The notes beneath the pieces were generated by a model, which was not told the DNA's origin, did no database searches, and saw only the letters and a list, made by a program, of their open reading frames with translations. From contig OZ023181.1 of assembly GCA_963995505.1 (NCBI GenBank), positions 11,838,221-11,902,220 of the forward strand: a stretch of 64,000 nucleotides of DNA, read 5' to 3'. This document shows, piece after piece, positions 50,201 to 62,020 of the stretch. Made by a program: the position numbers and the translations under genes. The stretch's first letter is position 1. Each line of letters opens with the position of its first letter. Source of the stretch: Hypericum androsaemum (taxonomy: Eukaryota; Streptophyta; Magnoliopsida; Malpighiales; Hypericaceae).

Positions 50201-51980
50201 GTAAGAAAAGGCAAGGAAAAGGCAAGAAAAGGCAAAAAAAATGCAAGGAAAATTCATGAAAAGGCAAGATGAGAATAGAAAAGTCAAGAGAAGGAAAGTA
50301 AAGGAATGATAAGGCAAGATAAAGCACGAAAAGGCAAGGAAAATATAAGAAAAGGAAAGAAAAGGAAAGAAAAGGCATAAAAAGGAAAGAAAAGGCAAGA
50401 AAAGGAAAGATAAGGCAAGAAAAAGGCAAAAAAAGGAAAGAAAAGGCAAGAAAAGGAAAGAAAAGGCGAGAAAAGGAAAGAAAAGGCAAGAAAAGGCAGG
50501 ATATGGCAAGAAAAGGCAAGAAAAGGAAAGATAAGGAAAGAAAATGCAAGATCATGGAGGAAAAGGCAAGGAAAAGGCAAGAAAAGGCAAAGAATTAGCA
50601 AGAAAAGGCAAGAAAGGGAAAGAAAAGGCATGGAAAAGGCATAAAAAGATAAGAAAATGCAAGAAAAAGGCAAGATAAAGTCATAAAAGGCAAGGAAAAG
50701 GCAAGAAAAGCCAAAAAAAGGAAAGATGAGGCAAGAAAAGGCAAGGAAAATGCATTAAAAGGCCAGAAAAGGTAAGAAAAGGCAAGAAAAGGAAAGAAAG
50801 GGAAGGATAAGGCAAGAAAAGGCATGAAAAGGCATGAAAAGGTGAGAAAATGCAAGGAAAAGGCAAGATAAAGCAAGAAAAGGCAAGGAAAAGGCAAGAT
50901 AAGGCAAGAAAATGCAAGAAAAGGAAAGATAAGGCAAGAAAAGGCAAGGAAAAGATATGAAAAGGAATGAAAAGGCAAGAAAAGGAAAGAAAAGGAAAGA
51001 TAGGGCAAGAAAAGGCAAAAAAAGGCAAAAAAGGAAAGAAAAGGCGAGAAAAGGTACGAAAAGGCAAGAAAAGGAAAGATAAGGCAAGAAAATGCAGGAA
51101 AATGCAAGGAAAAGGCATGGAATAAGAAAGAAAAGGCAAGAAAGGGAAAGAAAAGGAAAGATAAGGTCAGAAAAGGCAAGAAAAAGGCAAGATAAGGTCA
51201 GAAAAGGTAAGAAAACGGCAAAAAAGGCAAAAGAAGGAAAGAAATGGAAAGATAAGGCAAGAAAAGGCATGAAAAGGCAAGAAAAGGCTAGATATGGTAA
51301 GAAAAGGAAAGATAAGGAATGAAAGAGGCAAGAAAAGGCAAGAAAAGGCATGAAAAGGATAGATAAGACAAGAAAAGGAAAGAAAAGAAAAGAAAAGCAA
51401 GATATGGCAAGAAAAGGCAAGAAAAGGAAAGATAAGACAAGAAAATGAAAGAAATGGCAAGGAAAGGGCAAGAAAAGGTAAGTTAAGGAAAGAAAAGGCA
51501 TGGTAAAGGCATGAAAAGGCAAGGAAAAGGCAAGAAAAGGTAAGAAAAGGAAAGGAAAAGGCAAGAAAAGGCAAGGAAAAGAAAGAAAAGGCAAGGAAAA
51601 GTCATGAAAAGGCAAGATAAGGCAATAAAAGGCATGGAAAAGGAATGAAAAGGCAAAAAAAGGAAAGCTAAGGAAAGTTAAGGCAAGAAATGGTAAGAAA
51701 AAGGCATGAAAAGGCATAAAAATGCAAGAAAAGGCATGAAAAGGTAAGAAAAGGCAAGATAAGGCAAGAAAAGGAAAGAAAAGGAAAGATAAGGCAAGAA
51801 AAGGCATGAAAAGGCAAGAAAAGGCTAGATAAGGTAATAAAAGGCAAGATAAGGAATGAAAGAGGCAAGATAAGTTAAGAAAATGAAAGAAAGGGAAAGA
51901 AAAGGAAAGATAAGGCAAGAAAAGGAAAGGAAAAGATAAGAAAAGGCAAGAAAAAGAATGAAAAGGTAAGAAAAGGCAAG
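47221..51980 (+). repeat. Unit 2 of the ~4.8 kb tandem repeat
   Basis: Direct copy of 42,400-47,220. Matching fades at about 51,965, where this unit continues with GGTAAGAAAAGG while unit 1 reads GGTAAGATAAGG and joins unit 2. Differences are mostly gains or losses of whole monomers or of single A residues, for example an extra A in the run near 47,905 that shifts the phase relative to 43,074. Confidence 0.85.
49530..49569 (+). repeat. Doubled GATCATGGAGG barcode in unit 2
   Basis: Two identical copies at 49,530 and 49,550, 20 bp apart, matching the doubled barcode of unit 1. Confidence 0.85.
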
Positions 51981-51999
51981 AAAAGAAAAGAAAAGGCAT

Positions 52000-54900
52000 G
52001 AAAAGGCAAGAAAAGGAAAGATAAGGCAAGAAAATGGCAAGGAAAGATAAGGAAAGAAAAGGCATGGAAAAGGCATGAAAAGGAAAGGAAAAGGCAAGAA
52101 AAGGTAAGAAAAGTCAAGGAAAAGGCAAGATAAGGCAAGGAAAAGGCATGAAAAGACAAAAAAAGAAAAGGAAAGAAAAGGTAAGATAAGGCAAGAAAAG
52201 GAAAGATAAGGCAAGAAAATTCAAGAAAAGACAAGGAAAAGGCAAGCAAAGGTATTTAAAGGCAAGAAAAGGAAAGAAAAGGCAAGGAAAATGCACGAAA
52301 GGGTAAGAAAAGGCAAGATAAGGCAAGAAAAGGTAAGATAAGGCAAGGTAAGCCAAGAAAAGGCAATAAAAGGAGAGACAAGGCAAGCAAAGGCAAGATG
52401 AGGCAAGAAAAGGTAATAAAAGAAAAGGCATGAAAAGGCAAGAAAAGGGAAGAATATGCAAGGAAAAGGCATAAAAAGGCATAAAAAGTAAAGATAAGGC
52501 AAGAAAAGGCAAGGAAAAGGCATGAAAAGGTAAGAAAAGGCAAGAAATGTAAGAAAAAGGCAAGATAAGGGAAGAATAGGTAAGGAAAAGGCAAGAAAAG
52601 GCAAAAAAAGGAAAGATAAGGCAAGAAAAGGTAAGATCGGGCAGGAAAAGGCAAGGAAAAGTCATATAAAGGTAAGAAAAGGCAAGAAAAAGGCAAGATA
52701 AGGTAAGAAAAGGCAAGGAAAAGGGAAGAAAAGGCAACAAAAGGTAAGAAAAGGCAAGAAAAGGAAAGAAAAGGAAAGAAAAGGAAAGATTAGGCAAAAT
52801 AAGGCAAGAAAAGGCAAGGAAAAGGCATGAAAAGGAAAGAAAAGGAAAGAAAAGGCAAGAAAAATCATGAAAAGGTAAGGAAATGGCATGAAAAGGCGAG
52901 AAAAGGCAAGAAAAGGCATGAAAAGGCATGAAAAGGCAAGAAAAGGCAAGATAAGGTAAGAAAAGGCAAGATAAGGAATGAATGGGCAAGATAAGGCAAG
53001 AAAAGGCAATATATGGCAAGAAAAGGCAAGAAAAGGAAAGATAGGTCAAGAAAATGCAAGAAAAGGCAACCAAAGGTAAGAAAAGGAAAGATAAGGTAGG
53101 AAAAGAATAGAAAAGGCAAGAAAAGGAAAGGAAAGGCATTAAAAGGCAAGAATAGGAAAGATAAGGCAAGAAAAGGAAAGGTAAGGCAAGAAAAGGGAAG
53201 AGAAGGCAAGGAAAAGGCAAGGAAAGGCGAGAAAAGGTAAGAAAAGGAAAGAAAAGGCGCAAAAAGGCATGGAAAAAGAAAGAAAGGCAAGAAAAAGGTA
53301 AGATAGGGGAAGAATAGGCAAGGAAAAGGCAAGAAAAGACAAAAAATTGAAAGATAAGGCAAGAAAAGGCAAGATCAGGCAGGAAAAGGCTAGGAAAGGC
53401 AAGGAATAGGCAAGAAAAGGTAAGAAAAGGAAAGAAAATGCAAGAAATAGCATGGAAAATGCATGAAAATGTAAGAAAAGGCAAGAAAAAGGCAAGAAAG
53501 GGCAAAAAAAGGAAAGATATGGCAAAAAATGGCAAGGAAAAGGCAAGAAAAGACAAGAAAAAGCATAAAAAGGTAAGAAAAGGCAAGAAAAGGCGTGAAA
53601 AGGTAAGAAAAAGGCAAGATACGGCAAGAAAAGGAAAGAAAATGTAAGATAATGCAAGAAAAGGTAGGAAAAGGAAAGGAAAAGGTAAGAAATGGCAAGA
53701 TAAGGAAAGAAAAGGCAAGAAAAGGCAAGGAAAAGGCATGAAAAGGTAAGAAAAGGACAGAAAAGGCAAGACAAGGTTAGAAAAGGCAAGAAAAGCATTG
53801 AAAGGGCAAGAAAAGGCAAGATAAGCCAAGAAAAGGCAAGAAAAGGCAAGAAAGGGCAAGAAAAGGCAGGCAAAGGCAAGAAAAGGAAAGATAAGGCAAG
53901 AAAAGGCTTGGAAAAGGCATGAAAAGGCAAGAAAATGAAAGATAAGGCAAGAAAAGGAAAGAAAAGGGTTGGAAAAGGAAAGATAAGGCAAGAAAAGGCA
54001 AGAAAAAGAAAGAAAAGGCAAGGAAAAGGCAATAAAAGGCAAGAAAAGGCAAGAAAAGGTATGGAAAAGGCACAAAATGGGAAGAAAAAGCAAGGAAAAG
54101 GCAAGAAAAGACATGAAAAAGGCAAGAAAAGGCAAGAAAAGGAAAGATTAGGCAAGATAAGGTAAGAAATGGCAAGAAAAGGCAAGAAAATACAAGGAAA
54201 AGGCAAGATAAGGGAAGATAAGGCAAGATAAGGCAAGAAAATGCAAGGAAAGGGCATGAAAGGCATGGAAAAGGCATGAAAAGGCAAGAAAAGGAAAGAT
54301 AAGGCAAGAAAAGGCAAGAAAAGGAAAGAAAGGGCAAGGAAAAGGTAAGAAAAGGCAAGATAAGGCAAGAAAAGAAAAGAAAGGCAAGGAAGAGGAATGA
54401 AAAGGGAAGGAAAAGGCATGAAAAGGCAAAAAAATGCAAGAAAAGGCAAGAAAAGGAAAGAAAAGGCAAGAAAGGTACGAAAAGGAAAGAAAAGGTAAGA
54501 AAATGATAGAAAATGGAAAGAAAAGAAAAGAAAAGAAAAGGCAAGCAAAGGTATGAAAAGGCAAGAAAAGGAAAGAAAAGGAAAGAAAAGGAGAGAAAAG
54601 GCAAGATAATGAAAGAAAAGGCAAGAAAAGGCAAGGAAAAGGCATGAAAAGGTAAGAAAAGAAAAGAAAAGGCAAGATAAGGTTAGAAAAGGCAAGATAA
54701 GGAATGAAAGGGTAAGAAAAGGCAAGATAAGCCAAGAAAAGGCAAGAAAATGACAGATAAGTCAAGAAAAGGCAAGAAAAGGCAAGAAAGGGCAAGAAAG
54801 GGCAAGAAAAGGCAAGAAAGGGCAAGAAAAGGAAAGATAAGGCAAGAAAAAGTATGGAAAAGGCATGAAAAGGCAAGAAAAGGAAAGATAAGGCAAGAAA

Positions 54901-57737
54901 AGGCAAGAAGAGGTAAGAAAAGGAAAGAAAAGGCTTGGAAAAGGCAAGAAAAGGCAAGAAAAAGAAAGAAAAAGCTAGGAAAAGGCAATAAAAGGCAAGA
55001 AAAGGCATGGAAAAAGCACAAAAAGGGAAGAAAAAGCAAGGAAAAGGCAAGAATAGGCAAGAAAAAGGCAAGATAAGGCAAGAAAAGGAATGAAAAGGAA
55101 AGAAAAGTAAAGATTAGGCAAGATAAGGCAAGAAATGGCAAGAAAAGGCAACAAAATGCAAGGAAAGGGCAAGAAAAGGCATGGAAAAGGCATGAAAAGG
55201 CAAGAAAAGGCAAGATAAGGCAAGAAAAGGCATGAAAATTCAAGAAAAGGCAAGATAAGGCAAGAAAAGGCATGAAAATTCAAGAAAAGGAAAGAAAGGG
55301 CAAGGAAAAGGTAAGAAAAGGCAAGATAAGGCAAGAAAAGAAAAGAAAAGGCAAGGAAGAGGAATGAAAAGGCAAGGAAAAGGCATGAAAATGCAAAAAA
55401 TGGAAAGAAAAGGCAAGAAAAGGAAAGAAAAGGTAAGAAAAGGCAAGAAAATGCAAGAAAAGGAAAGAAAATGTAAGAAAAGGAAAGATAAGGCAAGAAA
55501 AAGCAAGAAAAGGATAGAAAATAAAAGAAACGGAAAGATAAGGCAAGAAAAGACAAGGAAAAGGCAAGAAAAGGAAAGAAAAGGTGAGAAAAGGCAAGAT
55601 AAGGCAAGGAAAATGCAAGAAAAGGAAAAAAAGGTGAGAAAAGCCAAGATTAGACAGGAAAGGGCATGAAAAAGGAATAAAAAAGAAAAATAAGGCAACA
55701 AAAGGAAAGGAAAAGGCAACAAAAGGCATGAAAGGCATAAAAAGGCAAGAAAAGGCATCAAAAGGCAAGATAAGGCAAGTAAGGCAAGAAAAGGCAAGAA
55801 AAGGAAAGAAAAGTAAAGATAAGGAAAGATAAGGCAAGAAAAGGCAAGGAAAAGGGAAGATAAGGCAAGAAAAGGCAAGAGAAGGCAAGAGAAGGTAAGA
55901 AAAGGAAAGAAAAGGCATGGATAAGGCAAGAAAAGGCAAGATAAGGCAAGTTAGGGCAAGATAAGGGAAGGAAAGGCAAGAAAAGAAATGAATATGAAAG
56001 ATGAGGCAAGATAAGGCAAGAAAAGGAAAGAAAAGGCAAGGAAAAGGCAAGATAAGGAAAGAAAAGGCAAGGAAAAGCAAGGAAAAGGCATGAAAGGGCA
56101 AGAAAATGAAAGAAAAGGAAAGAAAAGGCATGAAAATGCAAGATAAGGTAAGAAAAGGCAAGATAAGGAACGAAAGTGCAAGAAAAGGAAAGAAAATGCA
56201 AGAAAAGGCATGAAAAGGCCTGAAAAGGAAAGATAAGTCAAGAAAAGGCAAGAAAAGAAAAGAAAATGCAACATAAGGCAAGAAAAGGCAAGCAAAGGCA
56301 AGAAAAGGAAAGATAAGGCAACAAAATGAAAGAAAAGGCATGGAAAAGGCAAGTTCAGGAAAGAAAAGGCATGGAAAAGGCATGAAATGGCAAGGAAACG
56401 ACAAGAAAAGGTAAGAAAAGGCAAGGAAAAGGCAAGGCAACGGAAAGAAAATGCATGGAAAAGCCATGAAAAGGCAAGAAAAGGCAATAAAAGGCATGGA
56501 AAAGGAATGAAAAGGCAAGAAAAGGAAAATAAGGCAAGATAAGGCAAGAAAAGAAAAGGCAAGGAAAAGGCAAGAAAAGGCCGAATAAGGCAAGAAGGCA
56601 AGAAAAGGCAAGAAAAAGGCAAGAAAAGGCATGGAAAAGGCACGAAAAGGCAAGAAAAGGCAAGGAAAGGTAAGGAAAAGGCAAGACTATGCAAGATAAA
56701 GCATGAAAAGGTGAGAAAAGGAAAGAAAAGGAAAGATTAGGCAAGAAATGGCAAGAAAAGGCAAGGAAAAAGCATGGAAAAGGCAAGAAAAGGCAAGAAA
56801 AGGAAATATAAGGCATGAAACGATAAGAAAAGTAAAGAAAGGGCAAAAAAAAGGTATGAAAAGGCAAGATAAGGCAAAAAAAGGAAAGAAAAGGAAAGAA
56901 AAAGGAAATAAAATTTGATAAGGAAAGAAAAGGGAAGGAACGGCCAGAAAAGGAACGAAAATGAAAGATGAGGCAAGAAAAGGCAAGATAAGTGAAGAAA
57001 ATGTGAGAAAAGGCAAGGAAAAGGCAAGGAAAAGGCAAGATAAGGAAAGAAAAGGTAAGAAAAGACAAGAAAAGACAAGATAAGGAAAGAAAAGGCAAGA
57101 AAAAGGCCAAAAAGGTAAGAAAAGAAAAGAAAAGGCACGAAAAGGCATGAAAAGGCAATAAAAGGAAAGAAAAGGCATGAAAAGGCAAGATAAGGAATGA
57201 AAGGGCAAGAAAAGGCAAGAAAAGGCAAGATATGGCAAGAAAAGGTATGAAAAGGCACGAAAAGGACAGATAAGTCAAGAAAATGCAAGAAAAGGCATGA
57301 AAAGGCAAGGAAAGATAAGGTAGGAAAAGAAAAGAAAAGGCAAGAAAAAGAAAGGGAAGGCAAGAAAAGGAAAGGAAAGGCATGAAAAGGCAAGAAAAGG
57401 AAAGATAAGGCGAGAAAAGGCATGAAAAGGCAAGAAAAGGCAAGGAAACGGCAAGAAAAGGCAGGATAATGCAAGAAAAAGAAAGAAAAGGCAAGGAAAA
57501 GGCAAGATAAGGAAAGAAAAGGCATGGAAAAGGCATGAAAAGGCAAGGAAAAGGCAAGAAAAGGTAAGAAAAGTCAAGGAAAAAGGCAAGAAAAGGCAAG
57601 ATAAGGCAAGGAAAAGGCATGAAAAGGCAAAAAAAGAAAAGATAAGATAAGAAAAGGCAAGAAAAGGCAAGATAAGGCAAGAAAAGGAAAGATAAGGCAA
57701 GAAAATTCAAGAAAAGACAAGGAAAAGGCAAGCAAAG
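52000..57737 (+). repeat. Right block module M1 (~5.5 kb)
   Basis: Starts the third family of units. The marker GGTATTTAAAGG is at 52,251, 57,738 and 60,802. M1 contains GATC(A/G)GGCAGG at 52,635 and 53,373, AAATTGAAAG at about 53,345, GGCGCAAAAAGG at about 53,257 and GGGTTGG at 53,966. Its middle (about 54,500-56,600) recurs in M2, and its first third (about 52,250-54,400) recurs in M3. No GATCATGG barcode remains in this block. The left boundary, near 52,000, is approximate. Confidence 0.65.
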
Positions 57738-60700
57738 GTATTTAAAGGCAAGAAAAGGAAAGAAAAGGCAAGGAAAATGTACGAAAGGGTAAGAAAAGGC
57801 TAGAAAAGGCAAGAAAAGGCAAGAAAAGGCAAGATAAGGTAAGAAAAGGTAAGATAAGGCAAGGTAAGGCAAGAAAAGGCAATAAAAGGAAAGACAAGGC
57901 AAGCAAAGGCAAGATTAGGCAAGAAAAGCCAATAAAAGAAAAGAAAAGGCATGAAAAGGCAAGAAAAGGGAAGAATAGGCAAGGAAAAGGCATGAAAAGG
58001 CATAAAAAGTAAAGATAAGGCAAGAAAAGGCAAGGAAAAGGCATGAAAAGGTAAGAAAAGGCAAGAAATGTAAGAAAAAGGCAAGATAAGGGAAGAATAG
58101 GTAAGGAAAAGGCAAGAAAAGGCAAAAAAAGGAAAGATAAGGCAAGAAAAGGTAAGATCAGGCAGGAAAAGGCAAGGAAAAGGCATGAAAAGAAAAGAAA
58201 AGGCAAGCAAAGGTATGAAAAGGCAAGAAAAGGAAAGAAAAGGAAAGAAAAGGAGAGAAAAGGCAAGATAACGAAAGAAAAGGCAAGAAAAGGCAAGGAA
58301 AAGGCATGAAAAGGTAAGAAAAGGCAAGATAACGTTTGAAAAGGCAAGATAAGGAATGAAAGGGTAAGAAAAGGCAAGATAAGCCAAGAAAAGGCAAGAA
58401 AATGACAGATAAGTCAAGAAAAGGCAAGAAAGGGCAAGAAAGGGCAAGAAAAGGAAAGATAAGGCAAGAAAGGGCAAGAAAAGGAAACATAAGGCAAGAA
58501 AAAGTATGGAAAAGGCATGAAAAGGAAAGAAAAGGAAATATAAGGCAAGAAAAGGCAAGAAGAGGCAAGAAAAGGCTTGGAAAAGGCTTGGAAAAGGCAA
58601 GAAAAGGCAAGAAAAGGCAAGAAAAAGAAAGAAAAAGCTAGGAAAAGGCAATAAAAGGCAAGAAAAGGCATGGAAAAAGCAGAAAAAGGGAAGAAAAAGC
58701 AAGGAAAAGGCAAGAAAAGACATGGAAAAGGCAAGAATAGGCAAGAAAAAGACAAGATAAGGCAAGAAAAGGCAAGAAAAGGAAAGAAAAGTAAAGATTA
58801 TGCAAGATAAGGCAAGAAATGGCAAGAAAAGGCAAGAAAATGCAAGGAAAGAGCAAGAAAAGGCATGGAAAAGGCATGAAAAGGCAAGAAAAGGCAAGAT
58901 AAGGCAAGAAAAGGCATGAAAATTCAAGAAAAGGAAAGAAAGGGCAAGGAAAAGGTAAGAAAAGGCTAGATAAGGCAAGAAAAGAAAAGAAAAGGCAAGG
59001 AAGAGGAATGAAAAGGCAAGGAAAAGGCATGAAAAGGCAAAAAATGGAAAGAAAAGGCAAGAAAAGGAAAGAAAAGGTAAGAAAAGGCAAGAAAAGGAAA
59101 GAAAAGGCAAGAAAAGGAAAGAAAAGGTAAGAAAAGGAAAGATAAGGCAAGAAAAAGCAAGAAAAGGATAGAAAATAAAAGAAAAGGAAAGATAAGGCAA
59201 GAAAAGACAAGGAAAAGGCAAGAAAAGGAAAGAAAAGGCAAGCAAAGGTATGAAAAGGCAAGAAAAGGAAAGAAAAGGCAAGCAAAGGAATGAAAAGGCA
59301 AGAAAAGGAAAGAAAAGGAAAGAAAAGGTGAGAAATGGCAAGATAAGGCAAGGAAAATGCACGAAAAGGAAAGAAAAGGCTAGAAATGGCAAGAAATGGC
59401 AAGAAAAGGTAAGAAATGGCGAGATAAGGCAAGAAAAGGCAAGAAAAGCAAAGATTAGGTAGGAAAAGGCAAAATAAGGCAAGGAATAGGCAACAAAAGG
59501 AAAAAAAAGTAAAGAAAAGGGAAAAAAGGCGAGAAAAGCCAAGATTAGACAGGAAAGGGCATGAAAAAGGAATAAAAAAGAAAAATAAGGCAACAAAAGG
59601 AAAGGAAAAGGCAACAAAAGGCATGAAAGGCATAAAAAGGCAAGAAAAGGCATCAAAAGGCAAGAAAAGGCAAGATAAGGCAAGAAAAGGCAAGAAAAGG
59701 AAAGAAAAGTAAAGATAAAGAAAGATAAGGCAAGAAAAGGCAAGGAAAAGGGAAGATAAGGCAAGAAAAGGCAAGAGAAGGCAAGAAAAGGCAAGATAAG
59801 GCAAGTTAGGGCAAGATAAGGGAAGGAAAGGCAAGAAAAGAAATGAATATGAAAGATGAGGCAAGATAAGGCAAGAAAAGGAAAGAAAAGGCAAGGAAAA
59901 GGCAAGATAAGGAAAGAAAAGGCAAGGAAAAGCAAGGAAAAGGCATGAAAGGGCAAGAAAATAAAAGAAAAGGAAAGAAAAGGCATGAAAATGCAAGATA
60001 AGGTAAGAAAAGGCAAGATAAGGAACGAAAGTGTAAGAAAAGGAAAGAAAATGCAAGAAAAGGCATGGAAAAGGCATGAAAAGGCCTGAAAAGGAAAGAT
60101 AAGTCAAGAAAAGGCAAGAAAAGAAAAGAAAATGCAACATAAGGCAAGAAAAGGCAAGCAAAGGCAAGAAAAGGAAAGATAAGGCAACAAAATGAAAGAA
60201 AATGCATGGAAAAGGCAAGTTAAGGAAAGAAAAGGCATGGAAAAGGCATGAAATGGCAAGGAAACGACAAGAAAATGTAAGAAAAGGCAAGGAAAAGGCA
60301 AGAAAAGGCAAGGAAATGGAAAGAAAATGCATGGAAAAGCCATGAAAAGGCAAGAAAAGGCAATAAAAGGCATGGAAAAGGAATGAAAAGGCAAGAAAAG
60401 GAAAGATAAGGCAAGATAAGGCAAGAAAAGAAAAGGCAAGGAAAAGGCAAGAAAAGGCCAAATAAGGCAGGAAGGCATGAAAAGGCAAGAAAAAGGCAAG
60501 AAAAGGCAAGAAAAGGCAAGGAAACGGCAAGAAAAGGCAGGATAAGGCAAGAAAAAGAAGGAAAAGGCAAGGAAAAGGCAAGATAAGGAAAGAAAAGGCA
60601 TGGAAAAGGCATGAAAAGGCAAGGAAAACGCAAGAAAAGGTAAGAAAAGTCAAGGAAAAGGCAAGATAAGGCAAGGAAAAGGCATGAAAAGGCAAAAAAA

Positions 60701-60801
60701 GAAAAGAAAAGGTAAGAAAAGGCAAGAAAAGGCAAGATAATTCAAGAAAAGGAAAGATAAGGCAAGAAAATTCAAGAAAAGACAAGGAAAAGGCAAGCAA
60801 A
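57738..60801 (+). repeat. Right block module M2 (~3.06 kb)
   Basis: M2 begins like M1 (57,738-58,180 matches 52,251-52,690) and then jumps to M1 material from about 54,500 onward: AATGACAGATAAGTC is at about 54,749 and 58,401, and AATATGAAAGATGAGG at 55,991 and 59,846. It therefore looks like M1 with about 1.8 kb missing early and a further piece missing near the end. Deletion by unequal exchange is the simplest reading. Confidence 0.65.
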
Positions 60802-60922
60802 GGTATTTAAAGGCAAGAAAAGGAAAGAAAAGGCAAGGAAAATGTACGAAAGGGTAAGAAAAGGCTAGAAAAGGAAAGAAAAGGCAAGATAAGGCAAGAA
60901 AAGGTAAGATAAGGCAAGGTAA

Positions 60923-61002
60923 GGCAATAAAAGGAAAGACATGGCAAGCAAAGGCAAGATTAGGCAATAAAAGGAAAGACATGGCAAGCAAAGGCAAGAT
61001 TA
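60923..61002 (+). repeat. Perfect 40-bp tandem duplication
   Basis: Two identical 40-bp units, each four monomers starting GGCAATAAAAGG, begin at 60,923 and 60,963. Each includes the rare GACATGGC variant. M1 and M2 appear to have a single equivalent, so this is a recent local event. Confidence 0.9.
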
Positions 61003-61328
61003 GGCAAGAAAAGGTAATAAAAGAAAAGAAAAGGTATGAAAAGGCAAGAAAAGGGAAGAATAGGCAAGGAAAAGGCATGAAAAGGCATAAAAAGTAAAGA
61101 TAACGCAAGAAAAGGCAAGGAAAAGGCATGAAAAGGTAAGAAAAGGCAAGAAATGTAAGAAAAAGGCAAGATAAGGGAAGAATAGGTAAGGAAAAGGCAA
61201 GAAAAGGCAAAAAAAGGAAAGATAAGGCAAGAAAAGGTAAGATCAGGCAGGAAAAGGCAAGGAAAAGGCAAGGAAAGGCAAGGAAAAGTCATATAAAGGT
61301 AAGAAAAGGCAAGAAAAAGGCAAGATAA

Positions 61329-61520
61329 GGTAAGAAAAGGCAAGGAAAAAGGAAGAAAAGGCAACAAAAAAAAGGAAAGATAAGACAAGAAAAGGGAAGG
61401 AAATGGAAAGAAAAGGCATAAAAAGGTAAGAAAAGGCAAGGAAAAAGGAAGAAAAGGCAACAAAAAAAAGGAAAGATAAGACAAGAAAAGGGAAGGAAAT
61501 GGAAAGAAAAGGCATAAAAA
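61329..61520 (+). repeat. Perfect 96-bp tandem duplication
   Basis: Units 61,329-61,424 and 61,425-61,520 are identical by eye, including the rare GCAACAAAAAAAAGG stretch (61,361 and 61,457). The array resumes at 61,521 with GGTAAGAAAAGGCGTG. The M1 equivalent near 52,700-52,760 has only a related single segment, so this copy is recent. Confidence 0.9.
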
Positions 61521-61800
61521 GGTAAGAAAAGGCGTGAAAAGGTAAGGAAAGGTAAGATAAGGCAAGAAAAGGAAAGAAAAGGAAAGATTAGGCAAAATAA
61601 GGCAAGAAAAGGCAAGGAAAAGGTATGAAAAGGAAAGAAAAGGCAAGAAAAATCATGAAAAGGTAAGGAAATGGCATGAAAAGGCAAGAAAAGGCATGAA
61701 AAGGCAAGAAAAGGCAAGATAAGGTAAGAAAAGGCAAGATAAGGAATGAATGGGCAAGAAAAGGCAAGATATGGCAAGAAAAGGCAAGAAAAGGAAAGAT

Positions 61801-62020
61801 AAGTCAAGAAAATGCAAGAAAAGGCAACCAAAGGTAAGAAAAGGAAAGATGAGGTAGGAAAAGAAAAGAAAAGGCAAGAAAAGGAAAGGAAAGGAAAGGA
61901 AAGGTAAGATAAGGCAAGAAAAGGAAAGGCAAGAAAAGGAAAGATAAGTCAAGAAAATGCAAGAAAAGGCAACCAAAGGTAAGAAAAGGAAAGATGAGGC
62001 AAGAAAAGGAAAGATAAGGC
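61801..62020 (+). repeat. 145-bp spaced local duplication
   Basis: AAGTCAAGAAAATGC followed by GCAACCAAAGG is at 61,801/61,824 and again at 61,946/61,969. M1 has one copy (GCAACCAAAGG near 53,066). With the 96-bp duplication it explains most of the offset change of this module relative to M1. Confidence 0.8.
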
